Positions 44,839 to 53,426 of a DNA stretch of 64,000 nucleotides are shown here, piece by piece. The stretch's first letter is position 1; each line of letters opens with the position of its first letter. The stretch spans positions 43,662 through 107,661 of the forward strand of contig NZ_BSOJ01000001.1 of the NCBI RefSeq assembly GCF_030160455.1. The letters are read 5' to 3'. Source of the DNA: Limnobacter litoralis (GTDB lineage: Bacteria > Pseudomonadota > Gammaproteobacteria > Burkholderiales > Burkholderiaceae_B). The position numbers and the translations under genes are program-made. Below the pieces are notes generated by a model, which did not search any database, had not been told where the DNA came from, and was given only the letters and a program-made list of their open reading frames with translations.

Positions 44839-45321
44839 ATGCTTGAAATTACACAAAGGCTGGGCACCGATTGCCAGAGCGACATTGACGACGTGGTGTG
44901 TTTGACCCATGAGCAACGTGAACGCGGGCGATTGCGTTTAACCGGTCAAAGCGGCGATGAAGTGCGCCTTTTTCTGGAGCGGGGCAAGCCCCTGCTGGTG
45001 GGCGAATACCTGCGAAGCACTTGTGGAAAAACAGTGTTGGTTCAAGGGGCCATTGAACCGGTGGTGACGGCCATCGCGCCCGATTGGGAATCCTTTTCCA
45101 AAGCCTGTTACCACCTCGGCAATCGCCATGTGAAAGTCCAGATTGGTCACCTTTGGTTGCGCATGCAGCCTGATCACGTGCTTGAAGACATGCTCGTCTT
45201 GCTGGGCCTCTCCTTGCAGCAGGGGCATGCGGTTTTTGTGCCCGAAAGTGGCGCCTACGCAGGGCTGGGCGGCGGACACCATCACAGCCATGGCGAATCC
45301 CATTCGCACAGCCACGCATGA
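44839..45321 (+). CDS. ureE: Urease accessory protein UreE, nickel metallochaperone
   Basis: 160-residue nickel donor. N-terminal peptide-binding domain, then the metal-binding domain with YHLGNRHVKVQ and a His-rich tail ([14 protein letters not shown]) that can store extra nickel. The ATG at 44839 has GAGGA upstream; the frame is open 60 bases earlier inside ureC. Overlaps ureF by 4 bp. Confidence 0.95.
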   Translation: MLEITQRLGTDCQSDIDDVVCLTHEQRERGRLRLTGQSGDEVRLFLERGKPLLVGEYLRSTCGKTVLVQGAIEPVVTAIAPDWESFSKACYHLGNRHVKVQIGHLWLRMQPDHVLEDMLVLLGLSLQQGHAVFVPESGAYAGLGGGHHHSHGESHSHSHA

Positions 45322-46058
45322 TGAAAGGGACAAAAGGCCCTAGCGATGGCCTCACATTGATGCGTTTGATGCATCTGTCCAGCGTGGGGCTACCCGTGGG
45401 CGGGTATTCGTTCTCCCATGGACTCGAGTTCGCGCTGGACGCCCGTTGGCTGAACAACGCTGACCAGATTGAGCAGTGGATCACCGTGCAATTGCTTCAC
45501 GGACTTGCCCGAGTGGACTTGCCCGTTCTGCTGAATGTGATGCGCGTGCTGGACAACTCACCGAATGTGCAAACCGACAAAGCCCGCAATCTCATGAACC
45601 AGGCCGGTCCTCTGCACCTGCTTCAACCCTGGAATGATTTGGCGCTGGCCTGTCGCGAGAGTCGCGAACTTCGAATGACGGATGCCGCCATGGGCAATGC
45701 CCTGGCCAAGCTCTTACCCGCGTTGGGTCTGCCTTGTTTGCCCGCTCAGCCCGGGTTTGACTGGAGCTTTCCGGTGTTGTTTGCGTGGGCCAGCCAGGCC
45801 TGGGCCATCGAACCCCACCATGCAGCCTGCGGTTACGCCTGGAGCTGGCTGGAAAACCAGGTGACTGCCGCCACCAAGCTGCTGCCCTTGGGGCAAACGC
45901 AGGCGCAGGCCTTGCTGGCCAGTTGCCAGTATTCCGTACCCCAGGCGGTGGCCTTGGCCGCCACGCTGGGTGAAGACGACATAGGCGCAAGCCTGCCGGC
46001 ATTGGCTGCGGCCAGTGCCCGCCACGAAACCCAATACACCCGGCTATTCCGGTCCTGA
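45318..46058 (+). CDS. ureF: Urease accessory protein UreF
   Basis: All-helical protein, 246 residues, that gates GTP hydrolysis by UreG in the UreDFG complex. Family features are [37 protein letters not shown] and a DDIG segment near the C-terminal end. The ATGATG start gives two adjacent possible initiators. ureG starts 28 bp after the stop. Confidence 0.94.
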   Translation: MMKGTKGPSDGLTLMRLMHLSSVGLPVGGYSFSHGLEFALDARWLNNADQIEQWITVQLLHGLARVDLPVLLNVMRVLDNSPNVQTDKARNLMNQAGPLHLLQPWNDLALACRESRELRMTDAAMGNALAKLLPALGLPCLPAQPGFDWSFPVLFAWASQAWAIEPHHAACGYAWSWLENQVTAATKLLPLGQTQAQALLASCQYSVPQAVALAATLGEDDIGASLPALAAASARHETQYTRLFRS

Positions 46059-46086
46059 ACTGTTTTGTCAAGAAGGAGAACACACC

Positions 46087-46734
46087 ATGAACAAACCTGC
46101 ACAAACCCTGCGCGTAGGCGTAGGCGGCCCGGTGGGGTCCGGAAAAACATCGCTGTTGAAGTCACTGTGTTTTGCCATGCGAGACCATTACAACCTGGCC
46201 GTGGTCACCAACGACATTTACACCAAGGAAGATGCGAATTTTCTGACCACACACAAAGCTTTGCCAGCCGATCGGATCATCGGGGTTGAGACTGGGGGCT
46301 GCCCCCACACCGCCATCCGGGAAGACGCGTCCATGAACCTGGCTGCTGTGGACGAGCTGATTGCCCGCCATGGACCGCTCGATTTGGTGTTCGTGGAAAG
46401 CGGGGGTGACAATCTGAGCGCCACGTTCAGCCCTGAATTGAGCGATCTCACCTTGTATGTCATTGACGTGTCCGCGGGTGAAAAAATTCCACGCAAAGGT
46501 GGGCCAGGCATTACCAAGTCGGATTTGCTGATCATCAACAAAACAGACCTGGCACCCATCGTGGGCGCTTCTCTTGAGGTGATGGACACCGATGCGCGGC
46601 GGATGCGGGGCAGCAGGCCTTTCGTGTTTTCCAATCTGAAAAAAGCCCAGGGCCTGGACGACATCATTGCATTCATCGTCAAAGAGGGCATGTTGCCAGA
46701 AAAAGTGTTGCCACCCGCCGTGGCTGTGGTTTGA
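46087..46734 (+). CDS. ureG: Urease accessory GTPase UreG
   Basis: SIMIBI-class GTPase, 215 residues, that delivers nickel to urease. P-loop GPVGSGKT (14-21), the metal-binding CPH in [36 protein letters not shown] and the guanine-specificity INKTDLAP are all present. The ATG at 46087 follows AGAAGGAG; the frame extends upstream into ureF. ureJ follows 20 bp later. Confidence 0.97.
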   Translation: MNKPAQTLRVGVGGPVGSGKTSLLKSLCFAMRDHYNLAVVTNDIYTKEDANFLTTHKALPADRIIGVETGGCPHTAIREDASMNLAAVDELIARHGPLDLVFVESGGDNLSATFSPELSDLTLYVIDVSAGEKIPRKGGPGITKSDLLIINKTDLAPIVGASLEVMDTDARRMRGSRPFVFSNLKKAQGLDDIIAFIVKEGMLPEKVLPPAVAVV

Positions 46735-46754
46735 ACCAGAAGGAGCAATGAACC

Positions 46755-47309
46755 ATGAAAAGATCAAAATTAATCGCCTTGGCGGCCCTCATTCTGCTTG
46801 GCCCAGTGACTGCTGGCGCACACCCTGGCCATGTTGAACACCTTGCACAAATGGGCTGGCTGCAAAGCGCAGTTGCCGGTTTTGTGCATCCGTTCACCGG
46901 GCTTGATCATCTTCTCGCCATGTTGGGCGTTGGCGCACTGGCAGTGCGTCAGCGCAGTGCCCGCATTGCGCCGTTGGTATTCAACAGCCTGCTTGTACTG
47001 GGTGGTTTGCTGGGTCTGATGGGGTTTGGTATGCCGTTTGTGGAAGGCGGAATTGCAGTGTCATTGCTGGTTGTGGCTGTTGCGCTGGCGGTCGGCCACC
47101 AACTGAATGGTCGGCTGCTGGCATTCGTTGTGGGTGGGTTTGGGCTGTTTCATGGCGTGGCTCATGGCATGGAAATGCCGACCGCAGCCACCAGTGAACT
47201 TTTCCTGGCGGGCATGCTCTTGGGTAGTGTTGCCTTGCAGATTGTTGGCTTTACTTTGGCCAAGTGCGTTGCGCTAGCCTATTCCGTCGAGCGATTCTAT
47301 CTTGGCTAG
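46755..47309 (+). CDS. ureJ: HupE/UreJ family nickel permease
   Basis: 184-residue membrane protein with a signal-like first helix followed by HPGHVEH, then about five helices. The HupE/UreJ motif HPFTGLDHLLAMLGVG and the FGLFHGVAHGMEMP segment are expected to take part in nickel or cobalt transport. Last gene of the urea cluster; its 3' end overlaps the opposing gntR by 36 bp. Confidence 0.92.
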   Translation: MKRSKLIALAALILLGPVTAGAHPGHVEHLAQMGWLQSAVAGFVHPFTGLDHLLAMLGVGALAVRQRSARIAPLVFNSLLVLGGLLGLMGFGMPFVEGGIAVSLLVVAVALAVGHQLNGRLLAFVVGGFGLFHGVAHGMEMPTAATSELFLAGMLLGSVALQIVGFTLAKCVALAYSVERFYLG

Positions 47310-47942
47310 CGTGTTCACCAGGTCTGTGAAGCGTTCACCCTGAACCACCACATGGGCTTTTAATAACGAGGCCGCCCGCTGTTCCTGGTGCGCGGCTATG
47401 GCATCCAACACTTGCTGATGTTCATCAAACGATTTGCGCAGCCGGTATTTGACTCTTAATTGCAAGCGTCTGTAGGTGCGAAGTTTACGTTGCAGACCAC
47501 TGGCCTGCTCGGTTAAAAATGCATTGCGGCTGAAAGTGTAAATCAGGTGATGGAAATGTTCATTGGCATAGAAATAGGCATCGCTGTCGGAGACGTCGGC
47601 TGCCTGTCTGCATTTTTCGTGGGCCTGCCCAAGCAGTTTAAGTTCTTGAGGACCGATGCGTCGCGCTGCGAGCCTGGCGCACATAGCCTCAAGTTCAGCC
47701 ATGACCTCAAACATTTCAGTCAGTCGCTCAGGCGTGATTTGAACAACAACAGCGCCTCGTCTTGGACGGTATTCCACCAATCCTTCTCCCGCCAACATGG
47801 AGATTGCCTCGCGAATTGGCGTACGTGACACCTGAAATCGTTCAGCCAATTCTGTTTCGTCGAGGTGCGTCCCTGGGCTTAGGGTACCAGTTGCAATGTC
47901 CTGTTCTATTTCGTCTCTTAATCTGTCTGACAGCTTGCTCAT
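47274..47942 (-). CDS. GntR-family regulator, FadR subfamily (FCD domain)
   Basis: 222-residue regulator. The N-terminal winged HTH is LDETELAERFQVSRTPIREAISMLAGEGLVEYRPRRGAVV; the C-terminal FCD ligand domain has NEHFHHLIYTFSRN and FDEHQQVLDAI with metal-binding histidines. Divergent from a TRAP transporter operon, which it very likely controls. A palindrome TGTATACA lies in the shared gap. Confidence 0.93.
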   Translation of the reverse strand: MSKLSDRLRDEIEQDIATGTLSPGTHLDETELAERFQVSRTPIREAISMLAGEGLVEYRPRRGAVVVQITPERLTEMFEVMAELEAMCARLAARRIGPQELKLLGQAHEKCRQAADVSDSDAYFYANEHFHHLIYTFSRNAFLTEQASGLQRKLRTYRRLQLRVKYRLRKSFDEHQQVLDAIAAHQEQRAASLLKAHVVVQGERFTDLVNTLAKIESLDGIG

Positions 47943-48002
47943 GGCGTGATGAATTGTTTGTTAGGCAGAGTGTAACTGCTTAGGGTAAACGAGAGTGTTT
48001 TT

Positions 48003-48010
48003 TGTATACA
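48003..48010. promoter_or_regulatory. Candidate GntR operator
   Basis: The 8-bp palindrome TGTATACA, inside TTGTATACATAA, matches the GTATAC-centred sites used by several FCD-type GntR regulators, for example MatR. A related half-site ATTATACAA lies at 48024-48032, about two helical turns away. Both are in the 150-bp gap between gntR and dctP. Confidence 0.6.
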
Positions 48011-48092
48011 TAAAACGCTTCTAATTATACAAAATTAAATTGCTTGAATAACAAGCAAATTTCCAACCAAAAGAGAGGAGTGTGAAATAAGC

Positions 48093-49118
48093 ATGGATCG
48101 TCGAGATTTTATGAAAATCGGCACCGGGGCCGCTTTAAGCGCGGGCATTGGTGGCTTACCGTCTTGGGCTTGGGCACAACAAGCCAGTTTGAAGATTTCG
48201 CACCAGTTTCCGGGTGGGACGCTAACAGAAGGTGATTTCCGCGATCGCTTGTGTCGTCAGTTCGCACAGGCTGTCGAAAAAAAGACAGCTGGTGCTCTGA
48301 AGTGCGCGGTTTATCCGGGTTCTTCACTGATGAAAACCAACGCGCAGTTCTCCTCTATGCGCAAAGGTGCGCTGGACATGTCATTGGTGCCGCTTTCTTA
48401 CGCTGGTGGAGAGGTGCCTGAGACCAATATTGGTCTTATGCCGGCCTTGGTACCTAGCTACGAAGTTGGGACTGCCTGGAAAACGTCAGAGGCTGGCAAG
48501 TTGCTTGCCAAAACTCTGGATGCCAAAGGCGTGATGATTGTTAGCTGGATATGGCAGGCCGGTGGTGTGGCCAGTCGCGAGCGTCCTCTTGTTTCTCCTG
48601 ATGATGCAAAGGGGCTGAAAGTACGCGGCGGCAGCCGGGAAATGGACATGGTGTTAAAGACAGCGGGTGCGTCGGTTATCTCTCTGCCATCCAATGAAAT
48701 TTACGCTGGCATGCAGACCGGTGCCATGGACGCAGCCATGACCTCATCGACCAGTTTTATGTCTTTCAAACTGGAGGAGCTTGCCAAACATTTGACCTCC
48801 GGTCGCAACCGCACTTACTGGTTCATGCTGGAACCTCTGATGATTTCCAAGGACGTGTTTAGTCGTCTGCCCAAAGCGCAGCAAGACGCCATCATGGAAG
48901 TGGGGTTGGCCATGGAAAAGTTTGGCACCGACGCTGCAAAGGCTGACGACGTTGCATGTGCTAATTTGTATGCCAAAGCGGGTGCCAAAGTGTATGACAT
49001 GGACGATGCCATTCTGAAGAAATGGCAGGACATCGCGCGCGAAACAGCCTGGAAAGATTTTGCCAATCGCAATGAGTCCTGCAAAGCGTTGATGAACGCA
49101 GCGATGAAGCTGATATGA
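48093..49118 (+). CDS. dctP: TRAP transporter substrate-binding protein (DctP family)
   Basis: 341-residue periplasmic binding protein. A twin-arginine-like signal (MDRRDFMKIGTGAALSAG, ending near WAWAQQ) precedes the domain. Family traits are SLKISHQFPGGT, YPGSSLMKTNAQFSSMRKGALDMSLVP and GLKVRGGSREMDMVLKTAGASVISLPSNEIYAGMQTGAMDA, with the arginine (VRGG) that binds the substrate carboxylate. Ligand unknown, probably an organic acid. A GAGAGGAG ribosome site precedes it. Confidence 0.93.
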   Translation: MDRRDFMKIGTGAALSAGIGGLPSWAWAQQASLKISHQFPGGTLTEGDFRDRLCRQFAQAVEKKTAGALKCAVYPGSSLMKTNAQFSSMRKGALDMSLVPLSYAGGEVPETNIGLMPALVPSYEVGTAWKTSEAGKLLAKTLDAKGVMIVSWIWQAGGVASRERPLVSPDDAKGLKVRGGSREMDMVLKTAGASVISLPSNEIYAGMQTGAMDAAMTSSTSFMSFKLEELAKHLTSGRNRTYWFMLEPLMISKDVFSRLPKAQQDAIMEVGLAMEKFGTDAAKADDVACANLYAKAGAKVYDMDDAILKKWQDIARETAWKDFANRNESCKALMNAAMKLI

Positions 49119-49681
49119 GTCACGGGTTCGAGATGAAGCCGGCGCAAGCCGCCGAAATCGAACCTGGCATGCCCGCATTTTTGATGCCCTTGGCCCGCTT
49201 GATGTTGTGGGTTAACAAGGTCATGGTGATTGTGGGCATGCTCGGTTTACTGGCCGCCTCATTGATTCTGACATACGGTGTTGTGGGGCGTTTTCTGTTT
49301 AACCTGTCGACTGATTGGCAAGACGAAGCCTCTGTGTTTTGTTTGGTCGGTGCCACTTTCTTGAGTGGTGCATTCGTACAGTCCCTGCGTGGACACATTG
49401 GCATTGAAGCCGTGGCGGGCGTCTTGCCCAAAAGCTTGAACAAGTTGCGCTTTGCGCTGGTCGATGTGTTTTCGCTGGGATTCTGTGCTTTTTTCACCTG
49501 GAAGTCCTGGACCCTTTTCCATGAGGCTTTTGTGGATGGTCAGACCACCTCGTCAACCTGGGCACCACCTCTGTCCATTCCTTATGGTTTGATGGCCATG
49601 GGGATGACTTTGCTGACTATTCAATTGACGCTTCAGGCGGTGGCTCGCCTTCGTCTGCTCTTCATAGGATCTGATCAATGA
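49115..49681 (+). CDS. dctQ: TRAP transporter small permease (DctQ family)
   Basis: 188-residue membrane protein with four predicted helices. The DctQ motif region reads WQDEASVFCLVGATFLSGAFVQSLRGHIGIEAV. 4-bp overlaps with dctP and dctM show tight coupling. Confidence 0.92.
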   Translation: MSHGFEMKPAQAAEIEPGMPAFLMPLARLMLWVNKVMVIVGMLGLLAASLILTYGVVGRFLFNLSTDWQDEASVFCLVGATFLSGAFVQSLRGHIGIEAVAGVLPKSLNKLRFALVDVFSLGFCAFFTWKSWTLFHEAFVDGQTTSSTWAPPLSIPYGLMAMGMTLLTIQLTLQAVARLRLLFIGSDQ

Positions 49682-51036
49682 GCATGGTTACGCTAGGACT
49701 GCTATTCACAGCGGTCACTTTTTTTGTCATGTTCTCCGGAGCGCCCATTTCATTTGCGTTGGGCGGTGTTGCCGTAATTTTTATGTATTTTTTCATGCCG
49801 GAAAGCGCACTGGATACAGTGACGCAAAATGTCTATGAGGAAATGGCCAGTATCACGCTATTGTCGATTCCCCTTTTTATTTTAAAAGGGGCCGCAATCG
49901 GCAAAAGCAGGGCAGGTCAAGACCTCTACGCAGCCATGCATGTGTGGATGGCCAAAATTCCTGGCGGTCTGGGTATTGCCAATGTGTTTGCGTGCGCACT
50001 GTTTGCTGCGATGGCTGGTTCAAGCCCGGCAACGTGTTCAGCCATTGGAAGTGCAGGAATTCCTGAAATGCGCAAGCGTGGCTATTCACCCGGCTTTGCT
50101 GCAGGCATCATCGCAGCGGGCGGTACCTTGGGTATTTTGCTGCCGCCTTCAATCACGATGATTCTGTACGCCGTTGCAGCTGAACAGTCTTTGGGTCGAT
50201 TGTTTCTGGCTGGCATCGGGCCAGGTGTATTGCTGGTCAGCCTTTTTGCAGGCTTTGCGGTGTTTCAGTATTCCAGAGAATACACAAGGGCCAAAGCGGT
50301 GTTTCAGAGCACTGGCCAAGACTCCGCCATGTTGATTGAAGAACATTTCACCCTCCGTCAAAAATTTGAAATGATGCCGAGGGTGGGGCCTTTTGTAATT
50401 CTGTTGATTGGTGTGATGGTTGCATTATATGGAGGCTATGCAACACCATCCGAGACGGCTGGATTGGGCGCATTGCTGGCACTTGCACTGATTGCGGTGG
50501 TTTATGGTGTATGGAGAATCAAGGACGTCACCCCCATACTGCAGAGCACCTTGAAAGAATCGACCATGTTGATGTTCATTATTGGCATGTCGCTGCTTTT
50601 CTCGTACGTGATGAGCTATCTTCACATCAGCCAGTCAGCCGCTGAATGGATTGTCAGCATGCATTTGTCGAAATGGGTGTTGCTGGCCACCATTCTGTTT
50701 CTCGTCATTGTGCTGGGCTTTTTCCTGCCGCCTGTCAGCATTATTTTAATGCTGTCGCCGATCGTACTGCCGCCCTTGAAAGCAGCAGGGTTTGATCTGG
50801 TTTGGTTTGGAATTTTGATGACGATCGTGATGGAGACTGGCTTGATTCATCCGCCGGTCGGCTTGAATATTTTCGTGATCAAAAATATTGCGCCGGACAT
50901 TCCTTTAAACGAAATCATATGGGGTGTACTGCCGTTCGTTGTGCTCATGTTGCTGTCCGTGGTCTTGATTTGCATATTCCCGCAAATCGCGACGGCTTTG
51001 CCGGATGCTGTCATGGGTGCCGTTAATGCTGGATGA
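49678..51036 (+). CDS. dctM: TRAP transporter large permease (DctM family)
   Basis: 452-residue permease with about 12 helices, sodium-coupled. Landmarks are SIPLFILKGAAIGKS, FAAMAGSSPATCSAIGSAGIPEM, AAGGTLGILLPPSITMILYAV and METGLIHPPVGLNIFVIKNIA. Last gene of the dctPQM operon; convergent with paiB, with a 3-bp gap between the stops. Confidence 0.95.
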   Translation: MSMVTLGLLFTAVTFFVMFSGAPISFALGGVAVIFMYFFMPESALDTVTQNVYEEMASITLLSIPLFILKGAAIGKSRAGQDLYAAMHVWMAKIPGGLGIANVFACALFAAMAGSSPATCSAIGSAGIPEMRKRGYSPGFAAGIIAAGGTLGILLPPSITMILYAVAAEQSLGRLFLAGIGPGVLLVSLFAGFAVFQYSREYTRAKAVFQSTGQDSAMLIEEHFTLRQKFEMMPRVGPFVILLIGVMVALYGGYATPSETAGLGALLALALIAVVYGVWRIKDVTPILQSTLKESTMLMFIIGMSLLFSYVMSYLHISQSAAEWIVSMHLSKWVLLATILFLVIVLGFFLPPVSIILMLSPIVLPPLKAAGFDLVWFGILMTIVMETGLIHPPVGLNIFVIKNIAPDIPLNEIIWGVLPFVVLMLLSVVLICIFPQIATALPDAVMGAVNAG

Positions 51037-51039
51037 GGG

Positions 51040-51684
51040 TTAACGCTTCATTCGTGTGTTCACAAGTGCGGCCAGTTCGGGATTGTGGTGTGGGTCAGCC
51101 TCGTCGCTGAGCCCAACCACAACGCCCGATCGGTCTTCAGCTGTTTTGTTTTGACTCATCTTCCATTTGCCCTCGATTTCATGAATAACAATCTCGAGGC
51201 CTACGATACCCTTTAGCTGCACCGCCAGAAAATCAGGCGGTGCGTCATCCAGGTGCCAGGGCTCGGGCCGAGTTCTCTCGTGCTGCTTGGTCAAATCGGT
51301 CAACAGGCGTCTCAACCAGCCAGTGTCTTCCACAGCGGTGGCCACGCCGCGCACCTCCACCATTTCATAGTTCCACGTGGGCACCACTTTGCCGCTTTGC
51401 GCTTTGGTGGCGTACCAGCTGGGGGTGATGTAACCGTTTTCACCCGCAAACACCACCAGGCATTGTGTGTTTTCGCGCAGTTCTTTCCAGTGTGCGTTGC
51501 CACGGGCAAAGTGCGCCCTTAAGACCCCATTTTTACCCTCGTGTGGATACAGCACAAAGGGAAGAAAGGTGCTTTGCAGGCCATTGGCTTCACTGGTGAT
51601 GAAAAGACCCTTGCCCTGCGCCTGGATGAACGCATGGATGATTTCTGGATCCTGTTCCTGGAACGCACTGGGGTTGTACAACAT
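51040..51684 (-). CDS. paiB: PaiB-family FMN-binding protein
   Basis: 214-residue protein of the PaiB family, named as a negative transcriptional regulator in Bacillus but with a flavin split-barrel fold. Recognised from MLYNPSAFQEQDPEII, FLPFVL, HFARGNAHW, GYITPSWYATKAQSGKVVPTWNYEMVEVRG and GKWKMSQNK. The cytochrome c gene lies 11 bp upstream, so the two may be co-transcribed. Confidence 0.9.
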   Translation of the reverse strand: MLYNPSAFQEQDPEIIHAFIQAQGKGLFITSEANGLQSTFLPFVLYPHEGKNGVLRAHFARGNAHWKELRENTQCLVVFAGENGYITPSWYATKAQSGKVVPTWNYEMVEVRGVATAVEDTGWLRRLLTDLTKQHERTRPEPWHLDDAPPDFLAVQLKGIVGLEIVIHEIEGKWKMSQNKTAEDRSGVVVGLSDEADPHHNPELAALVNTRMKR

Positions 51685-51695
51685 GGATGACTGCC

Positions 51696-52073
51696 TTACT
51701 GGTTCAGATTCAGTTTCATGATTTTGTCGGCCAGAACTTCGGCTTGCTCTTTGCTGGCCAAACCGCCCGGCATGAAGCCGTAGCCTTTCTCAATGTGAGT
51801 CGCCAGGGTTGCCAACGCTTGTGGATTGGATTTGTAATTTCGGGCAACCACCTTGAAGCCCGGGCCATATGAACCCGTTGTGAGTTGATGGCATTGCAGG
51901 CAGGGCAATTTTTGCTGGTGAATGTAATCCACCAGCGACAGCTTTCCTTCCGGGTCGGCAGCGCTGATCATCGTGCTTTTGCCTGAGCGGGTGGTCCAGG
52001 TTACGACCACCACAACCGCTGCAAGAAGGGGCAATAGGACTATCAAACGTCGTTTCATGAGGGTGTGCTTCAT
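51696..52073 (-). CDS. Small membrane-anchored c-type cytochrome
   Basis: 125-residue class I-like monoheme cytochrome. A non-cleaved or signal helix (about 8-27) is followed by the heme site CLQCH (58-62). The likely axial methionine lies in YGFMPGG. Start could be at 52073 or at the ATG at 52058 (MKRRLIVL). Partner unknown. Confidence 0.85.
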   Translation of the reverse strand: MKHTLMKRRLIVLLPLLAAVVVVVTWTTRSGKSTMISAADPEGKLSLVDYIHQQKLPCLQCHQLTTGSYGPGFKVVARNYKSNPQALATLATHIEKGYGFMPGGLASKEQAEVLADKIMKLNLNQ

Positions 52074-52166
52074 TGGATGACTTTCATTTTTGCCTATTTT
52101 GAGCGAGTTTCAAATGATTATTTAAAAACTACAATCGAAGTCGTTTGTACAAGTCGGCTGTCAAGC

Positions 52167-53357
52167 ATGCAGGGTAACAATTCCACAGAAGGTTTATCGG
52201 ATCAAGGGGTAGACCGCGGACAGGCTGCGCGATCAAACCCGGTCGGCACTGAAGCTCAGCGCTTGCCTGACCTGCTTGGTCATGCGGCTCACGATTTGAT
52301 TCAGGCAGTTGATCACCAGCCTTTGCAATCTGCCTCAAGGGCAGCTGTTTCGGCGGTTTACACTGCCAGCCCCGAATCGCTGGTTACAAGCAGTCGTTCT
52401 GTCCAGCAAACCACTGTCATTTCAGCGGAAGCAGTTCAGGTCATGCAGACAATCTTGCCTGTACTCGTTGACTTTGTGAAAACCGCATACCGAGTGGCAG
52501 ACATGCCCAATCCCGATTTTGATCCGCAGGCGACGGTGCCTGTCTCTCGATACCTGTTTCGGGAGTCGACGAGATTCACCGACAAACCCAGTCATGCAGG
52601 GCTGGCGGCCTTGCGCCAGCAAGGCATTTCTGCCCAGTTTGCCTTGCACCAGCCGGGTTTTTGGCGCGCCATGGTTCAATCGATAGAGGGTATTCCCCTT
52701 CATTCCATCAAATGTTTGAATGCCGCTGCCTTGATCGGTGAAAAAATCCGCTCTTCACCGGCGGGGGAAAATATTCATGTGTATCAAGCGGGTATCAAGG
52801 ATGCGGATCATCACATCGTCATTGTGACCTCGACCCCGATCGCTTGTTCTCCTGGTGACGTGGTCTCAGCGGATAGCCTTCCCGCTGATGCAGTTATTGT
52901 GGACGCATGGACACATTTCCTTCGCGAGGACAACAAGATTGAGGTGCTTCCCCAACTCGGAATAGTGGGGCAAGAAGTGGTTCGCTATGCACTTGGGGCA
53001 ACACCTTGCGACAGCATCACTTCGTTTCTGGCCAGCGGCATGTTGTCGTCTGTAAGAAACAACGATTTGGTTGCGATTGAGTCTCCCGGTTCCGGATTTC
53101 AAACCACACAATTGAACCTGTTTTGCGAGTTGCCTCCGTTTGTTCATCACGATGAAGGTGCTGCCCATCCAACAGAACTTTTGGACGATGTGTCAGAGAA
53201 CACCGTGGTCGCCTTTGAACCTGACGACGCCTCGATGAACACCCTTGAGAGGACAGAGTCTGAGGCTGAGTCTTCACTCGCCCCTGAAGTGTCAGACAGT
53301 GCTGTGATTATTTCTGAGCAGGGGCATTCGAGAACTCCGTTGGACAAAATGGATTGA
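52167..53357 (+). CDS. Unrecognised protein with possible Cys-His-Asp protease triad
   Basis: 396-residue protein, no signal peptide and no membrane segment. The first 80 residues and the acidic, Ser/Glu-rich last 60 look disordered. The middle contains IKCLNAAALIGE (Cys183), DADHHIVIVTS (His215 or His216) and AVIVDAWTHFL (Asp246). This order and spacing is what papain-like and transglutaminase-like cysteine proteases show, including bacterial effectors where the acid sits in a D-x-W/P-W strand. That is inference from pattern only. The ATG at 52167 is chosen; the frame is open from 52065. A TACAAT at 52130-52135 may be its -10. Confidence 0.6.
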   Translation: MQGNNSTEGLSDQGVDRGQAARSNPVGTEAQRLPDLLGHAAHDLIQAVDHQPLQSASRAAVSAVYTASPESLVTSSRSVQQTTVISAEAVQVMQTILPVLVDFVKTAYRVADMPNPDFDPQATVPVSRYLFRESTRFTDKPSHAGLAALRQQGISAQFALHQPGFWRAMVQSIEGIPLHSIKCLNAAALIGEKIRSSPAGENIHVYQAGIKDADHHIVIVTSTPIACSPGDVVSADSLPADAVIVDAWTHFLREDNKIEVLPQLGIVGQEVVRYALGATPCDSITSFLASGMLSSVRNNDLVAIESPGSGFQTTQLNLFCELPPFVHHDEGAAHPTELLDDVSENTVVAFEPDDASMNTLERTESEAESSLAPEVSDSAVIISEQGHSRTPLDKMD

Positions 53358-53385
53358 CCGCAGCACATTGTAGAGACGGTGCGGC

Positions 53386-53416
53386 CATTTCATTTCATTT
53401 CATTTCATTTCATTTC
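53386..53416. repeat. CATTT pentanucleotide tandem repeat
   Basis: Six perfect CATTT units plus one C, in the 69-bp gap between the 396-residue gene and the SMP-30 gene, ending 10 bases before the SMP-30 stop. Repeats of this type vary in copy number by slippage. It lies outside both coding sequences, so any effect would be on transcript ends. Confidence 0.9.
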
Positions 53417-53426
53417 TACTTGCACC

